Of a stretch of DNA of 37,260 bases, positions 7,534 to 15,169 are shown one piece after another. Made by a program: the position numbers and the translations under genes. Each line of letters starts with the position of its first letter. Positions within the stretch are counted from its first letter, which is position 1. A model generated the notes under the pieces. That model ran no database searches. It was not told where the DNA came from and saw nothing but the letters and a program-made list of their open reading frames with translations. Source of the DNA: an uncultured Clostridia bacterium (GTDB taxonomy: Bacteria; Bacillota; Clostridia; TANB77; CAG-508); assembly GCA_944392425.1 (NCBI GenBank), contig CALXWM010000014.1:1-37260 (forward strand), read 5' to 3'.

Positions 7534-8769
7534 TTATCTATCATCTTGTCTGTTTTCTTCGTCTTTCAATTTTATTGTATCTACTTCTTTTTGCCTCATA
7601 TTTTCTTTCATTTTGATTTCTTGCTCAGCTTCACTTCTATATCTTCTTTCAAACTCTAAAACATACGAATTTTTATTTACCTTCTTGTCTTTATCATTCT
7701 CGTAATACAAATAATCTAAATCTGTAATTACAAAATCTCCTCTTTGTAATGGTTTAGGAAAAATCTCTGACCTAAATCCTACTGAATTAGGTGCTACGTA
7801 AAAATCTTTTCCTTTAAGAGTTGGTTTATTCTCTCTTTTTAGAACTCCTAAATTATCAATTTTAGGGTCTCCCCATACAATTCCATCTACTCTAAGTTCT
7901 TTATATATTTTATATAAATCTTCTTCTGTTATTTTGCTTAATGTTTCTTTACTTGTATCAACTTCGTCAGTTATTTCAATACTACCAATTGGTTCACCCA
8001 TTTCGTTTGTAAGTTCTTTCCTTACAATTGGTTGCAAAATTCTTCTATGATTTGGTATTTTATGCGTTTGCCTTGGAGCTCCTATTTTTATTATTTTAGT
8101 TCCAATTTGATATACATTGCTATATACACCTTCGCCAACTTTTCTCATATCCGAAAATCTTTTATGCTCACTATTTAGCAATTCTCTAAGTAAGATTTGT
8201 AAAGTTAAAGCATAATCATTTATATCTTTTAAACTAATATTCGCACTATGTGTACCTTTTCTTAAACTTTTTAATAATATGTGCTTACATACTTCATCTT
8301 GGTTTTGATTTATTTTATCATCTATCTTTTTAGCAAATCTTATAGACAACTTTTTTAATTTTTTTAATTCAGGAGACAGTTCAAATAAAACTCCAACACT
8401 CACAGAATCTATTATTTTTCCTAAGTTAGACTTTAAATATTTGTCGCTATTTGGCAAACATTTAAAAGCTTCAAAAAATATTTCTACATCTTTATCTGAA
8501 ATGTCACGTTTTTTAAATCTATCTAAAAATGCACTTATATTTTGAAGCATTGAATTGCTTACTTCTTCTTCCATTGAAATAAAGTTCATTAGTCTAACAA
8601 ATTTGTTACTTGAAACATTATCCACTAAATAGCTTAAGTTTTTTGCTACAAAGGTCATGTTTAGCTTTTTACTTGCGAGTAAATCTCTAACATCTCCTGC
8701 AAGATAATAACCATTTGTTGAATTGTTTACTAGACTAACTACATCATCAAGAGTATCTTTGTGTTTCAT
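7534..8769 (-). CDS. Unknown protein with a degenerate protein-kinase-like fold
   Basis: I do not recognise the family. The 411-residue protein has an N-terminal 200-residue helical, Lys/Leu-rich region without known motifs, then kinase-like elements in the right order: a glycine-loop GEGVYSNVY (212-220), IIKIG carrying a candidate nucleotide-binding Lys (228), WGDPKIDNLG (299-308) in place of the HxDxxxxN or HGDxxxxN catalytic loop, and ITDLDYLYY (348-356) in place of DFG. The WGDPK...N order is closer to aminoglycoside-phosphotransferase-type kinases than to Hanks kinases. The tail is charged and coiled-coil-like. AGGAG lies 6 bases before ATG 8769. It follows the HD hydrolase gene by 23 bases and is probably co-transcribed with it. 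Substrate unknown. Confidence 0.7.
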   Translation of the reverse strand: MKHKDTLDDVVSLVNNSTNGYYLAGDVRDLLASKKLNMTFVAKNLSYLVDNVSSNKFVRLMNFISMEEEVSNSMLQNISAFLDRFKKRDISDKDVEIFFEAFKCLPNSDKYLKSNLGKIIDSVSVGVLFELSPELKKLKKLSIRFAKKIDDKINQNQDEVCKHILLKSLRKGTHSANISLKDINDYALTLQILLRELLNSEHKRFSDMRKVGEGVYSNVYQIGTKIIKIGAPRQTHKIPNHRRILQPIVRKELTNEMGEPIGSIEITDEVDTSKETLSKITEEDLYKIYKELRVDGIVWGDPKIDNLGVLKRENKPTLKGKDFYVAPNSVGFRSEIFPKPLQRGDFVITDLDYLYYENDKDKKVNKNSYVLEFERRYRSEAEQEIKMKENMRQKEVDTIKLKDEENRQDDR

Positions 8770-8792
8770 TTTTTCTCCTGTTTCTTGTTATT

Positions 8793-9347
8793 TTAAATAT
8801 TATAAAAATATGTTGCTTCCAAATCCGCTTCATGTGTAAGAAGAGCTATTGGATATTTTTTATATGCTTCACCTATTGTTGTGTATAATTCTTTTGGTTC
8901 TGTATAACCCATATGCCATCTTATTGAGTATTTTTCTTCGTTTGTTAATTTTATGTATTCTGAAAGCATCATAACAGATTTTTCACCATGTCCATATGGT
9001 ATAGTATCATCTACTGTGTAATAAGGTACTTTTTCCCATACGCCTAACGCATTTTTTGCATTTCTATAATCTGTTTTATAATAATTTACTTTACATATGT
9101 CATGAAGTAATCCTATTATAATTAATGATTCATTTGGTACATTTATTTCTTTTACTGATGTTTCTACTTTGTGCTTTAATATCTCATATACTTTCATACT
9201 GTGTTTAGCAAGGCCTCCTTCAAAGCTACCATGAAATCTTGTGCTAGCTGGTGCTTTAAAAAAGTCTGACTTTTGTAAAAAGCTAATTAAAAAATCCATT
9301 CCTGTTCTATTTGTACTTTTTAATAATTCTATTATTTCTTGTTCCAT
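8793..9347 (-). CDS. HD-domain phosphohydrolase
   Basis: A 184-residue single HD domain: FHGSFEGGLAKHS with His49, LLHDICK with His82-Asp83, YGHGEKSV and WHMGY with further histidines, and THEADLEA supplying the last metal-binding Asp. This arrangement resembles the HD domains of YhaM-type exonucleases and stand-alone HD hydrolases (KVxxIL, GLLHDICK, HGxxS). No OB-fold or nuclease extension is attached. The likely chemistry is metal-dependent hydrolysis of a nucleotide phosphoester; the substrate cannot be read from the sequence. AGGA lies 8 bases before ATG 9347. It is the first gene of a probable two-gene unit with the kinase-fold protein downstream. Confidence 0.82.
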   Translation of the reverse strand: MEQEIIELLKSTNRTGMDFLISFLQKSDFFKAPASTRFHGSFEGGLAKHSMKVYEILKHKVETSVKEINVPNESLIIIGLLHDICKVNYYKTDYRNAKNALGVWEKVPYYTVDDTIPYGHGEKSVMMLSEYIKLTNEEKYSIRWHMGYTEPKELYTTIGEAYKKYPIALLTHEADLEATYFYNI

Positions 9348-9406
9348 TTTTTGTTTCCTTTCTTTGTTTTTTATTATATTTATTTGTAATAATCTAATTG
9401 AAAAAG

Positions 9407-9508
9407 AATTGTGCTTTTGGCTAGGCTAACAAACAAGAAAACCGGAGGCGTGCTGTTTTGCACGTTGAGGCTTTTCGCAGTGCAGTTAAACGACGCCAAA
9501 ACGCAATT
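9407..9508. repeat. GC-rich palindromic intergenic element A
   Basis: Outer arms 9407-9421 (AATTGTGCTTTTGGC) and 9495-9508 (GCCAAAACGCAATT) are complementary with a small bulge. They enclose a GC-rich core that holds a small perfect hairpin CGTGC/GCACG. It fills most of the gap between the serine hydrolase stop and the HD gene. On the minus strand the outer stem is followed by TTCTTTTT, so it could also end the hydrolase transcript. Same architecture as elements at 10601, 19867 and 29926, though its core is different. Confidence 0.6.
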
Positions 9509-9518
9509 ATTTTTTTAA

Positions 9519-10475
9519 CTAATTTTTTTCAACCAAATCCACTACCTGTTTTCCAATACTTGCAATCAAAGTTGGTGCATTATTTTTATTTTTTGTATAC
9601 ACTCCCATTAAATAAGTTTGCTTTCCATATATAATGCCATAATCATGAACATATCCGCCATAACTACCATATTTATGTGCCACATCATAATCTAGATATT
9701 CTTTTAAATATTTTCCATAAGATGATTTTTTCATATTTTCTATAAGCTCAGTATACTCACTAGAATGATTATATAAGTATTTGATGACATCATATGCAAA
9801 TCCGGGACAGGTTACATTTGAGCCATAAAATGTGCTTGAAAGACTTCTTTCTGAATATTCTGCTATGTCATATCTGTATTGTTTCCATCCAATATTGCTT
9901 ATAAGAATGTTGTTTGCTGTGTTGTCGCTATCTACTATTAATTCTTCAAGCAAAACTGAATATGGTATATATGAGCCCGGTCTATACTTTGAAGTAACAT
10001 CACCTGCACCAGCTTCATACGCATTTGATTTATATAATAATGTATCATCTTCAGTTATTTCACCTGAATTTATTTTATCATAATAAAGCATTGCGACTGG
10101 CATTTTTACTGTACTTGCTGCTGTAAAATATTTATTTTCATTATAGAAATAATATTCTCTAGTATTTATATTATAGAAGAAAAATCCAAAATTACTTGAT
10201 TTCAACCCGTTCTTGCTCATAATTTGTGAAATTAAATCTTTAACTTCTTCGCTTTCTGTTTCTTCTAAATATATTGCATCATCTACATTTATAGTTGGAG
10301 CAATTTCTGCCCATGCTTTTATAGGGGCAAAAACTTCTTTTGATACATCTCTTTTGTCTATGTACAAAGTTAATATCATTAATGCAAGTAATATAATAAT
10401 TAATATAATACATACAATATTTTTTACATTTTTCTTCTTTTTTCTAGCTTTTGCTTCGCGCATTTTATTTTCCAT
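9519..10475 (-). CDS. Membrane-anchored beta-lactamase/PBP-like serine hydrolase
   Basis: A 318-residue protein with a very basic N-terminus (KARKKKKN), one transmembrane helix (about 19-38) and an extracellular domain of the class A beta-lactamase fold. The nucleophile motif is STVK at 121-124 (SxxK), followed by SDN at 183-185 and HKYG at 267-270 replacing the KTG box. With the weakened third motif and no clear omega-loop Glu, it may be a peptidoglycan-modifying enzyme instead of a resistance enzyme. It has a stem region rich in acidic residues at 65-85. AAAGGG abuts ATG 10475; the ATG at 10463 (MREAK) is 12 bases downstream of it, so the start is uncertain by four codons. Flanked on both sides by palindromic elements A and B. 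Confidence 0.82.
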   Translation of the reverse strand: MENKMREAKARKKKKNVKNIVCIILIIILLALMILTLYIDKRDVSKEVFAPIKAWAEIAPTINVDDAIYLEETESEEVKDLISQIMSKNGLKSSNFGFFFYNINTREYYFYNENKYFTAASTVKMPVAMLYYDKINSGEITEDDTLLYKSNAYEAGAGDVTSKYRPGSYIPYSVLLEELIVDSDNTANNILISNIGWKQYRYDIAEYSERSLSSTFYGSNVTCPGFAYDVIKYLYNHSSEYTELIENMKKSSYGKYLKEYLDYDVAHKYGSYGGYVHDYGIIYGKQTYLMGVYTKNKNNAPTLIASIGKQVVDLVEKN

Positions 10476-10600
10476 CCCTTTCTTTAGTCAAAAGGCTAAT
10501 AATGTTGTCTCCTCGAAATCTCTTTTACTTTCTTCTTAATTATTAATCAAAATTCAAAGCTTGTAAAGAGTTTTTTCAAATAATTGTTTAATAATTACTA

Positions 10601-10739
10601 CAATATATATTCCTGAGCTTTTAGCGAGCGAAGCTGACTGAGGGCGCGATAGCTATAATTTTTTACATAGAAGCGCAGTCAGAGCGTGCGAGCGCTGAGC
10701 AAAGCGAACCGCGAAGTAAATGCGAAAGAATATATATTG
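10601..10739. repeat. GC-rich palindromic intergenic element B
   Basis: Outer arms CAATATATATTC (10601-10612) and GAATATATATTG (10728-10739) are perfect inverted repeats. Inside are AGCGAGCGAAGCTGAC (10623-10638), an inner hairpin in which GACTG...GCGC near 10636-10647 faces GCGCAGTC at 10673-10680, and a conserved core AGCGCTGAGCAAAGCGAA starting at 10691. The last is nearly identical to element C (AGCGCTGAGCATAGCGAA at 19961). It lies between the CysK stop and the hydrolase start. The core is strongly GC-rich against AT-rich flanks. Confidence 0.75.
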
Positions 10740-10756
10740 AAGTTTGATTAATTAAC

Positions 10757-11713
10757 TTAGACAACCTCATAATCTAATAAATGCACTTTGCTTGAAATAT
10801 ATTCATCTTTTACCTCAATTTCTTTGAAAAGGTCTGTTGAGAGATATTTTTTATTATCATCTGCAAATACGGTAGTAGCTGTTTTTTCATTCATTTCATT
10901 TTCCATTACACAGCCTATAAAATTTGCACCTGATGAAATCCCAACTCCTAATCCCAGCTCTTTTGCTAATTTTTTTGACATATTTATTGCATCATCATCA
11001 TTAATTAAATAAATATTATCTATTTTAGATTTATCCAAAAGTCCGGGAACAAAGTCGTCTCCTATTCCTTCTATTTTATGATTTGCTATTTTCTTTCCTT
11101 TAGATATTATTGGCATATTCTCGGGTTCAATTGCTATTATTTTGCTATTATGGTACTTCTCTTTTATTCTTATTCCAGCTCCCATTAAAGTTCCGCCTGT
11201 TCCAACTCCTGATACAAATGAGCCTATTTCTTCTGGGACTTCGTCTATTATTTCTTTTCCAGTCGTTTCATAGTGTGCTAAATAATTATCTTCATTTTCA
11301 AATTGATTTGCTAAAAATGCTCCATTCTCTTTTGCCATTTTTATTGCCAAATCAGTACACTTTATAAATCCTCCATCTTCTTTGCTAACTAAAATTACAT
11401 TTGCACCATACATTTTCATTAATTCAATTCTTTCAATGCTCGCCCAATTAGGCATAAAAATATATACAGGACATTTCATTTTTGCTCCAATTGCTGAAAG
11501 AGCTATTCCTGTATTTCCGCTTGTGGCTTCTATTATAGGTGTGCCTTGTCTTAATTTTCCTGTTTTTATGGCATTTTGTATTATATACATTGCCACTCTA
11601 TCTTTAATGCTCCCTGTTAAGTTATAATATTCTAATTTTGTATATAAATATTTTCTTTTGCCATTGTATTCATAATTTATTTTTATCATTGGAGTGTTAC
11701 CAACTAATTTCAT
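10757..11713 (-). CDS. cysK: PLP-dependent cysteine synthase family enzyme (CysK/CBS type)
   Basis: Fold-type II PLP enzyme of 318 residues. The PLP lysine is Lys37 in NLTGSIKDRVA, the substrate loop is TSGNTG (64-69) and the phosphate cup is GVGTGGT (169-175). The start MKLVGNTPMIK corresponds to the usual IGNTPL block, with AAGGA 9 bases upstream. Family members make cysteine from O-acetylserine and sulfide or cystathionine from serine and homocysteine. Here the usual PxxSxKDR Pro is replaced (NLTGSIKDR) and the C-terminal 40 residues diverge, so related ammonia-lyase or diaminopropionate-synthase activities are possible. No S-box or T-box leader is visible. It seems monocistronic, followed by element B. 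Confidence 0.85.
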   Translation of the reverse strand: MKLVGNTPMIKINYEYNGKRKYLYTKLEYYNLTGSIKDRVAMYIIQNAIKTGKLRQGTPIIEATSGNTGIALSAIGAKMKCPVYIFMPNWASIERIELMKMYGANVILVSKEDGGFIKCTDLAIKMAKENGAFLANQFENEDNYLAHYETTGKEIIDEVPEEIGSFVSGVGTGGTLMGAGIRIKEKYHNSKIIAIEPENMPIISKGKKIANHKIEGIGDDFVPGLLDKSKIDNIYLINDDDAINMSKKLAKELGLGVGISSGANFIGCVMENEMNEKTATTVFADDNKKYLSTDLFKEIEVKDEYISSKVHLLDYEVV

Positions 11714-11796
11714 AATAAATAATCCTTTCTTACTTATACATTAATAAATTAGCAATATATGTTCTTGCCATTTTTCTATACTATTTATTATGCATA

Positions 11797-12162
11797 TTAA
11801 TTAAATAATGATACAATGTAGATTATAACATTTAAAACAATGCTTATTTGACCAATTCCAGCAAGTGTGCCAGTTATTAGTCTTCTAATATTGGTAGATT
11901 CTTTTATTTTTTTGTATTGAATATACCAGTCTAAAAACATTATAAGTAGAAATATGAGTGCTAAAATTGTTGGCACTTTTATTTTAAAGCAATATAAAAT
12001 TACTGCTATGATTTGACCTAGTAGTATTCCTGTGCATCTAGCGCATATTGGAAATTGCCATTTTCCTATGAAGAAACTTCTATCTTCTCTTTGATGGCAT
12101 CCCAATCTATTTCCTAATCGCATAAAAAACGCCCATGTTTTTATTTTTGTTTGTTTTTTCAT
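11797..12162 (-). CDS. DUF2085 membrane protein
   Basis: A 121-residue protein with the DUF2085 signature GCHQREDRSFF, then KWQFPICARCTGILLG at about 34-49, giving a conserved Cys/His/Arg cluster next to a first membrane helix. Three hydrophobic helices follow (about 44-60, 65-80, 98-118). The family is found across Firmicutes without assigned function; the Cys-x2-Cys-plus-CHQ arrangement suggests metal or redox chemistry at the membrane face. Upstream of ATG 12162 the ribosome site is weak (only AAAGC), unusual in this window. Its neighbour upstream on the strand is a small zinc-ribbon protein. Confidence 0.85.
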   Translation of the reverse strand: MKKQTKIKTWAFFMRLGNRLGCHQREDRSFFIGKWQFPICARCTGILLGQIIAVILYCFKIKVPTILALIFLLIMFLDWYIQYKKIKESTNIRRLITGTLAGIGQISIVLNVIIYIVSLFN

Positions 12163-12239
12163 TGTAGCTTTTTATTTAATAATCCTTTCAAAATCGAATA
12201 TTAAAATATTTCTCCGTCATTAAATATTATCTATTGGAA

Positions 12240-12446
12240 CTAAAATCTCGTTCCACAATCATTGCAAATATATGTTGTTCTAGTTGTAGTTGTTGTATCT
12301 CCTGTATTGCAAAGTCCACACAAAATTCCCGGCCAGCCAAATAGCAAATATCCACAGCAAGCATCACTGCCATCAAAACCTTTAGTATGTGTATGGGTAT
12401 CTGTAATACTAGATATATTAGTGCTTCCACAGTTAGGACATCTCAT
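12240..12446 (-). CDS. Small zinc-ribbon protein with hydrophobic centre
   Basis: A 68-residue protein starting MRCPNCGSTNISS and ending YICNDCGTRF, so two CxxC knuckles at either end can bind one zinc. Between them is a Gly/Cys-rich hydrophobic loop (CCGYLLFGWPGILCGLC) that could insert into a membrane or form a hairpin. I chose ATG 12446 because homologous zinc ribbons begin M(K/R)CPNCGS and AAAGGA lies upstream of it; an ATG at 12467 would place that site inside the gene. The overlapping open frame 12227-12430 is a shadow. Role unknown; such proteins are common in phages and Firmicutes. Confidence 0.78.
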   Translation of the reverse strand: MRCPNCGSTNISSITDTHTHTKGFDGSDACCGYLLFGWPGILCGLCNTGDTTTTTRTTYICNDCGTRF

Positions 12447-12543
12447 AATTATTTTATTTCCTTTCATAAATTATTTTATTAATTTCTATATAAGTATTAT
12501 TATAATCTTTTGTATAATTATATGATAAATAGTTTATTTCAAA

Positions 12544-13485
12544 TTATTTCTTAATTAATTTTGCAACAAAAAATCCTTCTTGTTCTTTTGTAGGCAACAT
12601 TCTAATTGCATTCTTTAATTCATTATTATATCCTTTTGTAATTCCTTTTAGTGTGTTTTTTAATTCTATTTCAATTTTTACTATTTCCATATCAAATTGA
12701 TTAAGCGCCCATTTTAAAACTTCTTCATTCTCAAATTTATTTAAAGTACAAGTTGAATATATCATTTCACCACCAGGTTTCAAGGCTTTATATGCACTTG
12801 CAAATAAACCTTTTTGAGTTTTGGTTAAGTCTTCTACTTCTTTCGTAGACCATGCTTTATATGATTTTTCATCTTGTAGTATGAATCTTCCTTCACCACT
12901 GCAAGGCGTATCTAGCAAAACTTTGTCAAACTCATTTGGATATTTTTCGCCAATTTCTTCTCCTCTACCATTTTGAACTTCACAAATTGTAGCTCCTTGC
13001 ATTTTTATATTAAATCTTAGCTTATCACATCTAATTTTGTCTAACTCATTTGCTAAAATATATCCTTTATTGTTCATTAAGCTTGCCATCTGAGTTGTTT
13101 TACTGCCCGGTGCTGCTGTTAAATCAAGTACTCTTTCATTTTCTTTTGGCTTTAGCACTAGAGGTGGAAGCATACTTGATAAACTTTGCATATAAATAAA
13201 ACCATTTTTGTATATTTCTAATGATTGTATTTGACTTTCATTTGAATTTAATATAATTAGGGCATCATCATACCATGGAACTGTTTCGTATTTAATTCCA
13301 ATATTATCAAAATATTTTTTTAATTCCTCTACATTATATTTTATACTATTTACTCTTAAAGTTGTGTATCTTTTTTCTAACATTCCTGAAAGTATTTTAT
13401 CTACAATTCTTGGTGTAAATGTATTATTTAATTCAGTTATAAAATCTAATGGCAATTTGCTTTTTGCCTTTGCTACACTTTCCAT
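12544..13485 (-). CDS. NOL1/NOP2/Sun-family RNA (cytosine-C5)-methyltransferase
   Basis: A 313-residue SAM-dependent enzyme that methylates cytosine C5 in rRNA or tRNA. Motif I is VLDLTAAPGSKTTQMA (119-134), motif IV is DTPCSGEG (192-199, Cys195) and motif VI is STCTLNKFENEE (Cys246, the likely nucleophile). The N-terminal 100 residues match the RNA-binding RRM-like part of RsmF/YebU-type enzymes; the C-terminal PUA-like extension of RsmF is missing, and there is no NusB domain as in RsmB. AAGGAG lies 5 bases before ATG 13485. It overlaps the end of the L,D-transpeptidase gene by 13 bases, so translation is likely coupled. Confidence 0.92.
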   Translation of the reverse strand: MESVAKAKSKLPLDFITELNNTFTPRIVDKILSGMLEKRYTTLRVNSIKYNVEELKKYFDNIGIKYETVPWYDDALIILNSNESQIQSLEIYKNGFIYMQSLSSMLPPLVLKPKENERVLDLTAAPGSKTTQMASLMNNKGYILANELDKIRCDKLRFNIKMQGATICEVQNGRGEEIGEKYPNEFDKVLLDTPCSGEGRFILQDEKSYKAWSTKEVEDLTKTQKGLFASAYKALKPGGEMIYSTCTLNKFENEEVLKWALNQFDMEIVKIEIELKNTLKGITKGYNNELKNAIRMLPTKEQEGFFVAKLIKK

Positions 13486-14030
13486 ATATCTCCTTGTACT
13501 ATTTTTATTGTTGTTTCTCCTTTTATAAATCTTAACAATTTTATTATATCATCTTTTGGTATTGCTACGCAACCCGCAGTAGGCTTATTATTTAAGCAAT
13601 GTAAAAATATTGCACTTCCTTTGTTAGGAATATTGTTAGGATTTGTTTTTATCTCTATTCCATATTCATATTCTATTGGAAAATCGCATAAATGCTCCGC
13701 ACTTTTCCAGTCTTTTTTTATTTCTTTTGTGTCAACAAGTTTATTGTAATGAGTCGAGTTTGAGTCATCTACCCAATACATGGTTGGAGTTATTTGTGTA
13801 TAGTTATCTATATTAAACTCTGCTTTTACTTTTTCTTTGTTGCCAAAGCCAAATATTTTTCCTAATTTGAATGTTCCTATTGGAGTTTTTCCATCTCCCT
13901 CAATTTTATTATCTGTTGTTCCGTTTCTCCCTATATATGCTTTTGTAGAAAGCTCCACTTTGCCCTCTACTTTTAGCATTAGATTCGCTTTAGAATTGTT
14001 TAAACATTCTACTATAATCTCACTTTTCAT
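13473..14030 (-). CDS. YkuD-type L,D-transpeptidase without signal peptide
   Basis: A 185-residue YkuD domain with GDGKTPIGTF (45-54) and the catalytic block FLHCLNNKPTAGCVAIP, giving His144 and Cys154. L,D-transpeptidases form 3-3 crosslinks or attach proteins to peptidoglycan outside the cell. Odd: the protein starts MKSEIIVECLNNSK, with neither signal peptide nor membrane helix, and no upstream in-frame extension, so export is unexplained; it could act on cytoplasmic wall precursors or another peptide. AGG lies 8 bases before the ATG. Its 3' end overlaps the RNA methyltransferase gene and the two form an operon. Confidence 0.85.
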   Translation of the reverse strand: MKSEIIVECLNNSKANLMLKVEGKVELSTKAYIGRNGTTDNKIEGDGKTPIGTFKLGKIFGFGNKEKVKAEFNIDNYTQITPTMYWVDDSNSTHYNKLVDTKEIKKDWKSAEHLCDFPIEYEYGIEIKTNPNNIPNKGSAIFLHCLNNKPTAGCVAIPKDDIIKLLRFIKGETTIKIVQGDIWKV

Positions 14031-14092
14031 AAAAATTACCTATCTTCAAATTAAATATTATTTTATATTTAAATTATTGTTATAATCACCTA

Positions 14093-14363
14093 TTACTTTC
14101 CATCTCCTAAGGCTTTAAAAAAATCTCTCTTATTGAAAGCACATGTCATGAATCTAAAGTAAGTCTGATTCTACTGTAACATCACATTTTAAAGCAAGAA
14201 CTCTATTATCATCTTTAGCCATTTTTGAAAGTTCTTGTCTTGAATTTTCTAATTTTTCCTCTAAAATATCACATATTACAACGTTAAAATCATTTTGTAT
14301 AAATTGTTTTGCCATTTCAAATCCTAGTCCTCTTGCAGAACCTGTTATAACTACAGTTTTTAT
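14093..14363 (-). pseudogene. Collapsed short-chain dehydrogenase (SDR) gene
   Basis: On the minus strand GGAGG is followed five bases later by ATA 14363 where ATG is expected. The frame reads KTVVITGSARGLGFEMAKQ (Rossmann TGxxxGxG), then NVVICDILEEKL and LALKCDVT before a TAG at 14156-14154. About 50 bases on, in another frame, comes NKRDFFKALGDGK and TAA at 14095-14093, which looks like the SDR C-terminus. The middle of roughly 170-190 codons is missing. So the gene has lost its start codon, its reading frame and its catalytic YxxxK part. It is a decayed NAD(P)-dependent oxidoreductase. Confidence 0.82.
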
Positions 14364-14512
14364 TTGTACCTCCTAAATATAATAATTCTATAAAGCTTTT
14401 ATTTTATGAGTTTTCACGTGTTTTCATTCTAAAAATTTAATAGTTTTTCTTAATTTTTATTTATAGAATAATTTTATATTTGCTAAATAAGTTTGTCAAG
14501 TTTACATATAAT

Positions 14513-14541
14513 TTGCTTTTTTATGTAAAGTGTGGTATAAT
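14513..14541 (+). promoter_or_regulatory. Promoter of the orphan HTH-like gene
   Basis: TTGCTT (14513-14518), 17-base spacer, TATAAT (14536-14541) preceded by TGG, an extended -10. It is followed about 38 bases on by the GGAGG of the gene at 14579. Confidence 0.7.
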
Positions 14542-14578
14542 ATATAGTACCGTTAAGTATTTTGTGGAGGTATGTACA

Positions 14579-14890
14579 ATGAAAACGGAAAAAAGCAAAG
14601 TTCGGCATAATTTGTCAATCGCAGAAGTAGCTAACGCCGCTAGTTACTACGCTTACAGCCCCGAAGGAGTGACATTAAAAGTCACTCACGTGTTCAGCGG
14701 AATTCCCGCGTCAACACTTTCAAGGTGGTTCACGCGGACAGAATTCCGCGAGTGCTACCCGGAGCTCACGAGCGCAATCATCGCGAAAAAGCACGTCAAC
14801 CGCAAAACATGCGGCAGGAAGCCTAAGGGGTACACCCGAATCAGCTATCCCGCCTGCCTTCCTCCATTTGGAGTGAACGGTGTTGCGTGA
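14579..14890 (+). CDS. Orphan small basic protein, HTH-like, of foreign composition
   Basis: Start at ATG 14579, 8 bases after GGAGG (14566-14570); an upstream frame to 14480 is not real because it includes the promoter. The 103-residue basic product begins MKTEKSKVRHNLSIAEVANA. SIAEVANAASYY and IPASTLSRWF resemble two helices of a helix-turn-helix, and the C-terminus has a basic KHVNRKTCGRKPKGY. I do not recognise the family; DNA binding is an inference. Composition is striking: 14701-14820 is 55 percent GC (66 of 120), while surrounding genes are far more AT-rich, and codon choice is different. It has its own promoter and terminator, so it is a self-contained cassette, probably acquired horizontally. 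Confidence 0.7.
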   Translation: MKTEKSKVRHNLSIAEVANAASYYAYSPEGVTLKVTHVFSGIPASTLSRWFTRTEFRECYPELTSAIIAKKHVNRKTCGRKPKGYTRISYPACLPPFGVNGVA

Positions 14891-14943
14891 GCGACTAGCA
14901 AATAGTGACCCTAAACATGCCGAGTAAATGACCTCGGAGAAAT

Positions 14944-14981
14944 GGGCAACAGATTCAAATCTGTTTGCCCACTCTTTTTTT
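14944..14981 (+). terminator. Terminator of the orphan HTH-like gene
   Basis: GGGCAACAGATT and AATCTGTTTGCCC form a stem with one bulged base, followed by ACTCTTTTTTT. A second, AT-rich hairpin (TGATATAGAAAA facing TTTTCCTATATCA) follows directly at about 14982-15017. The rest of 14891-15169 holds no gene. Confidence 0.85.
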
Positions 14982-15100
14982 ATGATATAGAAAAGTTAAG
15001 TTTTTCCTATATCATTAAAAAATAGAAAATTTCGAAGATTTTGACTATTCAACAAAAAATAATATAGTTTTTGGCTTGCTAGTAATATATTTATATTCAA

Positions 15101-15140
15101 CTCGAGAGGATGCACACCAATTGATGCACATCCTCTCGAG
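15101..15140 (-). terminator. Strong hairpin 3' of the LOG-family gene
   Basis: CTCGAGAGGATG (15101-15112) and CATCCTCTCGAG (15129-15140) are perfectly complementary, and GATGCAC is also repeated directly within the loop side. It lies 30 bases beyond the LOG stop. The minus-strand tail (TTGAATAT) is only weakly T-rich, so it may be a 3' stabiliser as much as a terminator. Confidence 0.6.
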
Positions 15141-15169
15141 CTTTAGTTTAATTGTCCGTTTGGTTGGTA

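Noticed and set aside
6941..7705. 254-residue plus-strand open frame
   Set aside because: Antisense to rubrerythrin and the kinase-fold gene end; sequence is a mirror of AT-rich codons.
12227..12430. 67-residue minus-strand frame overlapping the zinc-ribbon gene
   Set aside because: The other frame has both CxxC knuckles and a proper start; this one has no motif.
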